Assembly (NCBI GenBank): GCA_947523045.1
Contig: CANNUR010000115.1
Span: 1-8,750 of the forward strand
DNA from: an uncultured Prosthecobacter sp.
GTDB lineage: Bacteria > Verrucomicrobiota > Verrucomicrobiia > Verrucomicrobiales > Verrucomicrobiaceae
Direction: 5' to 3'
DNA length: 8,750 nucleotides
Shown here piece after piece: positions 6,232 to 8,750 of this stretch (positions are counted from its first letter, which is position 1; each line of letters opens with the position of its first letter). The position numbers and the translations under genes were made by a program. Below the pieces are notes generated by a model. The model was given only the letters and a program-made list of their open reading frames with translations, was not told the origin of the DNA and did not search any database.

Positions 6232-7151
6232 GGCAGGCCCGGGGACGCGCCCGGGTCGGTGCGGGCGGTGGTGGCTTTTTTGCGGTCGCGAATCCGGTGC
6301 TCCTGATCGCCGAGCGCGTAGATGCGGTCGGGAGGCACGCTCTCCATGAGGAAGACGTTGGCGCCGATCGTGCTGCGCGCGCCGACCACGGTGTCGCCGC
6401 CGACGATGGTGGCGCCGGCGTAGATGGTGACGTGGTCCTCAATGGTCGGATGGCGCTTGGTACCGGCCAGGGCCTGGCCCTGGGCGAGCGAGCGGGCGAC
6501 GAGGCCGACGCCCTGGTAGAGTTTCACCCTTGAGCCGATTTCGCAGGTCTCGCCGATGACGACGCCGGTGCCGTGGTCGATGAAGAAATGGCTGCCGATC
6601 TTCGCGCCCGGATGGATGTCGATGCCGGTGCGGCCGTGCGCCCACTCGGTCATCATGCGAGGGATGAGCGGCACGCGGGCCGTGTAGAGGGTGTGGGCGG
6701 CGCGCTGGATGGCAATCGCCTCCAGGCCCGGGTAGGCGAGGATGATCTCCTCGTAGCTGCGTGCCGCCGGATCGCCTTCGAAGGCCGCCTCGACATCGGT
6801 CTGCAGCAGTTCGCGCACGGCCGGCAGGCGCTCCATGAAATCGCAAACGAGGCGGGTGGCCTCTTCGTGGTGATTGCCGCTGCCGTCGCGCAGGCGCAGG
6901 CTGCGGCGCACCTCGGTCTTGAGGCGCTCGCGGATGCTGGCGACCAGTTCATGGGTGATCAATTCCAGATCCTGGGAGGCGACCGCGTCTTCGGAGAAGA
7001 AACCGGGAAACAGCAGTTGCAGCAGATCTTCGCAGAGGGTGGCGATGGCCTGTTTCGACGGCAGGGCGCCGCAGTCCACGTGATTGATGCCTCCGACCTT
7101 CTGGTAAGAGGTCATGAGGCGCTGGACGATCTCAGTCTGGCGGCAATCCAT
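6225..7151 (-). CDS. Serine O-acetyltransferase (EpsC type)
   Basis: The enzyme transfers acetyl from acetyl-CoA to L-serine, making O-acetylserine, the precursor for cysteine synthesis. The product has 308 residues from the chosen ATG. An N-terminal helical region (about 1-165) is followed by a left-handed beta-helix of hexapeptide repeats. The catalytic pair known from CysE is present at the expected spacing of 15: Asp178 in DIHPGAKIG and His193 in FIDHGTGVVIGET. The KRHPTIEDHVTIYAGATIVG segment (232-251) is typical of the EpsC branch. The usual YQGVTLGA segment reads YQGVGLVA here, and the protein ends in a short tail with a terminal Cys instead of the CysK-binding Ile seen in CysE. The frame also allows a TTG start at 7190 (13 more residues); I prefer the ATG at 7151. 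No Shine-Dalgarno sequence supports either. The gene overlaps the SprT-like gene downstream. Confidence 0.92.
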   Translation of the reverse strand: MDCRQTEIVQRLMTSYQKVGGINHVDCGALPSKQAIATLCEDLLQLLFPGFFSEDAVASQDLELITHELVASIRERLKTEVRRSLRLRDGSGNHHEEATRLVCDFMERLPAVRELLQTDVEAAFEGDPAARSYEEIILAYPGLEAIAIQRAAHTLYTARVPLIPRMMTEWAHGRTGIDIHPGAKIGSHFFIDHGTGVVIGETCEIGSRVKLYQGVGLVARSLAQGQALAGTKRHPTIEDHVTIYAGATIVGGDTVVGARSTIGANVFLMESVPPDRIYALGDQEHRIRDRKKATTARTDPGASPGLPC

Positions 7152-7260
7152 CTGGAGAAACCCAGTAATGCAGGAAGCGGTTTCTGGCAAATGGCGAAGG
7201 CCGGGGATGGTCGAATGGGCAGGGCTGCACGTCGGTTTGACGCGCAGGTTCTGTCGCCGA
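7152..7260. other. Gap between the binding-protein gene and the acetyltransferase gene
   Basis: These 109 bases separate two genes that read the same way on the minus strand. I see no terminator and no convincing promoter, so read-through from the binding-protein gene is possible. The left part would be coding if the TTG at 7190 were the true acetyltransferase start. Confidence 0.4.
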
Positions 7261-8163
7261 TCAGGGGAAGGCTTTCTCCAGCGCCGCGACGTTGGCGGCC
7301 ATCACTGTGAAGAAATCGCCCTCGTCCGGGCGATTGCCGCAGGGGGCAAAGACGACCGAGCGGATGCCGAGGGCTTCCAGCTTGGCGATGCTTTCCCGGG
7401 CGGGTTCACCCTCCCAGACCATCCACCTTGCCGGGTGCTTGGCGAGCAGGGCCTGCAACTCGGCCATGGACTTGTCGTCCGGCACGGTTTCCGGTTCCCA
7501 GAGCACGGACTGCAGGTTGAAACCGTAGCGGCGCGCCCAGTAGTGGTAGACCGGGTGCGAGGCGACCAGCGGCGCCTTGGCCATGCGTGCGCCGACCTTG
7601 AGCAGGCGGGCGTCGAGCGCTTCGAGTTCGGCTTTCAGCGTGGCGAAACGAGCGTCGATCGCCGCCGCCTGATCCGGCAACAGGCGGACGAGCGCGGCGC
7701 GCGCGGCCTCGGCCTGTTGCACCGCCTGGCTGAGATCGATCCAGGTCGTGAAGGCGGTGCCGGTATGGCTGTGTTCGCCTTCGGGGCCGTGGCTGTGCGG
7801 GGCGCTGTCCTCAATCTGGATGAAGCGGTCCTTGAAGGCGGCCGAGGTGTCGACGCTGCGCGCGGTCGGCAGGCTGGCCTTGTCGGTCCACTTCGAATAG
7901 GTGGCGCCGTTGAGCAGGATGAGGTCGGCCTGCTGGAAGGCCGTCAGCGCCGCGTCGTCCGGCTGCCAGAAGGCCGGGTCTTCGTCGGCGGGCGCGGGAA
8001 ACACCGCCTCAATGGCGTCGCCGCCGAGGCGGCTGGCGAAGGCATGCAGCGGGTGGTTGACCGACAGCACCTTCGGCTTGCCGCTGGTCGACGGAGTGGC
8101 GGTGGGCTCGGCGGGCTTGCAGGCGGCGAGCAGAAGCAGCGGCAGCAGAAAAAGGGCTTTCAT
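7261..8163 (-). CDS. Metal-ABC-type substrate-binding lipoprotein, divergent ligand set
   Basis: The 300-residue product has a lipoprotein signal peptide with lipobox LAAC ending at Cys15, so it is membrane-anchored. It aligns through its length with the zinc/manganese ABC binding proteins (ZnuA/TroA fold): VLSVNHPLHAFASRLGGD (32-49), ADLILLNGATYSKW (79-92), a His-rich loop HSHGPEGEHSH (123-133), a long linking helix (about 145-195), SHPVYHYWARRYGF (202-215) and a C-terminal lobe. Of the four ligands normal in ZnuA only His203 appears kept. The usual DPHxWEP reads DPAFWQP (Ala64), DPHxWLD reads AFTTWID (Thr139) and LDPLG reads FAPCG (Ala273). His37, His40 and the His-loop could provide other ligands. 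Zinc is the best guess for substrate, but this is inference. No permease or ATPase is adjacent: upstream is an EamA transporter, downstream serine acetyltransferase. The start at 8163 (MKALFLLPLL) is preferred over 8193 because it begins the signal peptide directly. Confidence 0.8.
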   Translation of the reverse strand: MKALFLLPLLLLAACKPAEPTATPSTSGKPKVLSVNHPLHAFASRLGGDAIEAVFPAPADEDPAFWQPDDAALTAFQQADLILLNGATYSKWTDKASLPTARSVDTSAAFKDRFIQIEDSAPHSHGPEGEHSHTGTAFTTWIDLSQAVQQAEAARAALVRLLPDQAAAIDARFATLKAELEALDARLLKVGARMAKAPLVASHPVYHYWARRYGFNLQSVLWEPETVPDDKSMAELQALLAKHPARWMVWEGEPARESIAKLEALGIRSVVFAPCGNRPDEGDFFTVMAANVAALEKAFP

Positions 8164-8192
8164 GAGGGAAACCAAGCGCGGCGGGCGGGGCA

Positions 8193-8215
8193 TTGCAAGC
8201 GGAGGTGGCTTGCAA
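8193..8215. promoter_or_regulatory. Perfect 8-bp inverted repeat upstream of the binding-protein gene
   Basis: TTGCAAGC (8193-8200) and GCTTGCAA (8208-8215) are exact reverse complements with a 7-base spacer, making a 23-bp dyad that ends 29 bases before the start codon at 8163. Position and size suit a repressor operator, and a Zur-like regulator is conceivable for a zinc-binding protein gene, but the sequence does not resemble the AT-rich Zur boxes I know. It may equally be an RNA hairpin in the leader. Confidence 0.4.
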
Positions 8216-8228
8216 CCGATGTGCTGGA

Positions 8229-8253
8229 TGGCAGCGATGGGTAATCGCTGCCA
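8229..8253 (-). terminator. Perfect 10-bp hairpin after the EamA transporter gene
   Basis: TGGCAGCGAT (8229-8238) and ATCGCTGCCA (8244-8253) pair perfectly around a 5-base loop. The stem starts 15 bases after the stop codon of the transporter gene on the minus strand, the usual place for a terminator. No T run follows, so it is either a T-less terminator, an mRNA-end stabiliser or a regulatory element for the next gene. Confidence 0.45.
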
Positions 8254-8268
8254 GAGTTTGAGGGAACC

Positions 8269-8750
8269 TCACCGCGTCACCACCAGCACGATGGCGGCCA
8301 TCATCAGCAGGGCGCCGGCCAGGCGCCAGCGCAGCACGCGCCCGCCGAGGTGCTGTTCCTGGTTGCGGAACCAGTGGCCGACCAGCCAGACCATGACCAC
8401 GCTGAGCAGGCCGCGCGAGGCATAAACGACGTTGGCCGAGGCGGCCTGGCCGTGGATGGCGAGGGTGCTGACAAAGGCGATGCTTTGCAGGCCGAGCACG
8501 ATCGAGCCGCCGCACAGCCAGCGCCAGGCTGGCGGGCGAATGGCACTGAGCGGCGCGGAGAAGCGGAAGACTAGGCCGAAGGACAAAATCGCATTGATCC
8601 AGAACACGCAGGGCAGCAGTCGGCCGGCCCCCCAGTGCGGTCCCCATTTCTGCACGAGCACGTCGAACACCGCGAAGCAGACCACGCCGAAGCCGCCGGC
8701 GGCCAGGGTGATGCCGAGGCCGCGCGGCGAGGCGCCGCCGCCGCTGCGGT
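8269..8750 (-). CDS. EamA/DMT-family membrane transporter, C-terminal half
   Basis: The frame is open to the right edge of the window, so the true start lies outside; 159 codons plus the stop (TGA at 8271-8269) are seen. The sequence holds five hydrophobic segments suited to membrane helices: LGITLAAGGFGVVCFAVF, LLPCVFWINAILSFGLVF, WLCGGSIVLGLQSIAFVST, ANVVYASRGLLSVVMVWLVG and AGALLMMAAIVLVV, ending in a short VTR tail. This pattern, with a conserved-looking ASANVVYASRGLLSVV segment in the fourth, matches the second EamA repeat of drug/metabolite transporters. These are inner-membrane exporters or exchangers of amino acids, nucleotides or other small metabolites; the substrate cannot be read from sequence. 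It reads toward the metal-binding lipoprotein gene, but the gap of about 105 bases with two hairpins suggests separate transcription units. Confidence is moderate because only half the gene is visible. Confidence 0.7.
   Translation of the reverse strand, partial: RSGGGASPRGLGITLAAGGFGVVCFAVFDVLVQKWGPHWGAGRLLPCVFWINAILSFGLVFRFSAPLSAIRPPAWRWLCGGSIVLGLQSIAFVSTLAIHGQAASANVVYASRGLLSVVMVWLVGHWFRNQEQHLGGRVLRWRLAGALLMMAAIVLVVTR

Noticed and set aside
8193..8215. Zur box upstream of the binding-protein gene
   Set aside because: The dyad has the right position and size, but its GC content and core do not match the Zur sites I know, so it is reported only as an unassigned inverted repeat.
7114..8244. 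376-codon plus-strand open frame opposite the binding-protein gene
   Set aside because: It is codon-aligned antisense to a gene with a lipobox and binding-protein motifs; the product is Gly/Ala/Arg-rich, typical of a shadow.
8683..8685. GTG at 8685 as the start of the EamA gene
   Set aside because: The frame stays open to 8750 and the upstream residues continue the first membrane helix of the repeat, so the gene is truncated by the window edge and does not start here.
1..8750. Defence system, CRISPR array, tRNA, insertion sequence or prophage
   Set aside because: RecD2 and SprT-like proteins can occur near mobile DNA, but here they have no such partners. No regularly spaced repeats, transposase motifs or tRNA-like folds were seen.

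Overview
This 8750-base window is ordinary-looking chromosomal DNA of a GC-rich bacterium. The gene content suggests a Verrucomicrobiota member, perhaps Opitutaceae-like: an N-terminal GloVer-repeat secreted protein, a short 'neutral ceramidase-like' secreted hydrolase, an EpsC-type serine acetyltransferase, and no Shine-Dalgarno sequence at any of the eight visible starts. The taxonomic placement is inference; there is no rRNA or marker gene to fix it.

Layout. 1-227 (minus) is the start of a secreted GloVer-repeat protein in visibly AT-richer DNA. 228-434 is a divergent intergenic region with two weak promoter candidates and a perfect 8-bp hairpin. 435-1193 (plus) is a Nif3/DUF34 metal-centre protein. 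It converges on 1309-3486 (minus), a complete RecD2-type helicase. A short divergent gap leads to 3571-4929 (plus), a secreted ceramidase-family protein whose nucleophile position holds Asn, and 4974-5504 (plus), a small secreted protein of unknown function that ends in a good intrinsic terminator. From 5584 to the right edge all genes are on the minus strand. In transcription order they are the C-terminal half of an EamA/DMT transporter (8269-8750), a lipoprotein metal-ABC-type binding protein (7261-8163), serine O-acetyltransferase (6225-7151) and a SprT-like zinc protein (5584-6231), the last two overlapping by 7 bases.

How they fit together. The acetyltransferase makes O-acetylserine for cysteine synthesis and is probably translated together with the SprT-like gene. 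The binding protein looks like an orphan or divergent metal-uptake component: no permease or ATPase is in view, and three of the four usual metal-ligand positions appear substituted. Two perfect hairpins lie between it and the upstream transporter gene. RecD2, Nif3 and SprT-like are housekeeping or genome-maintenance type genes.

I found no CRISPR array, tRNA, rRNA, insertion sequence, phage gene or defence cassette. The points most worth a second look are the ligand-poor binding protein, the Asn-for-Ser change in the ceramidase-family protein, the absence of Shine-Dalgarno sequences, and the paired hairpins at 8193-8253.
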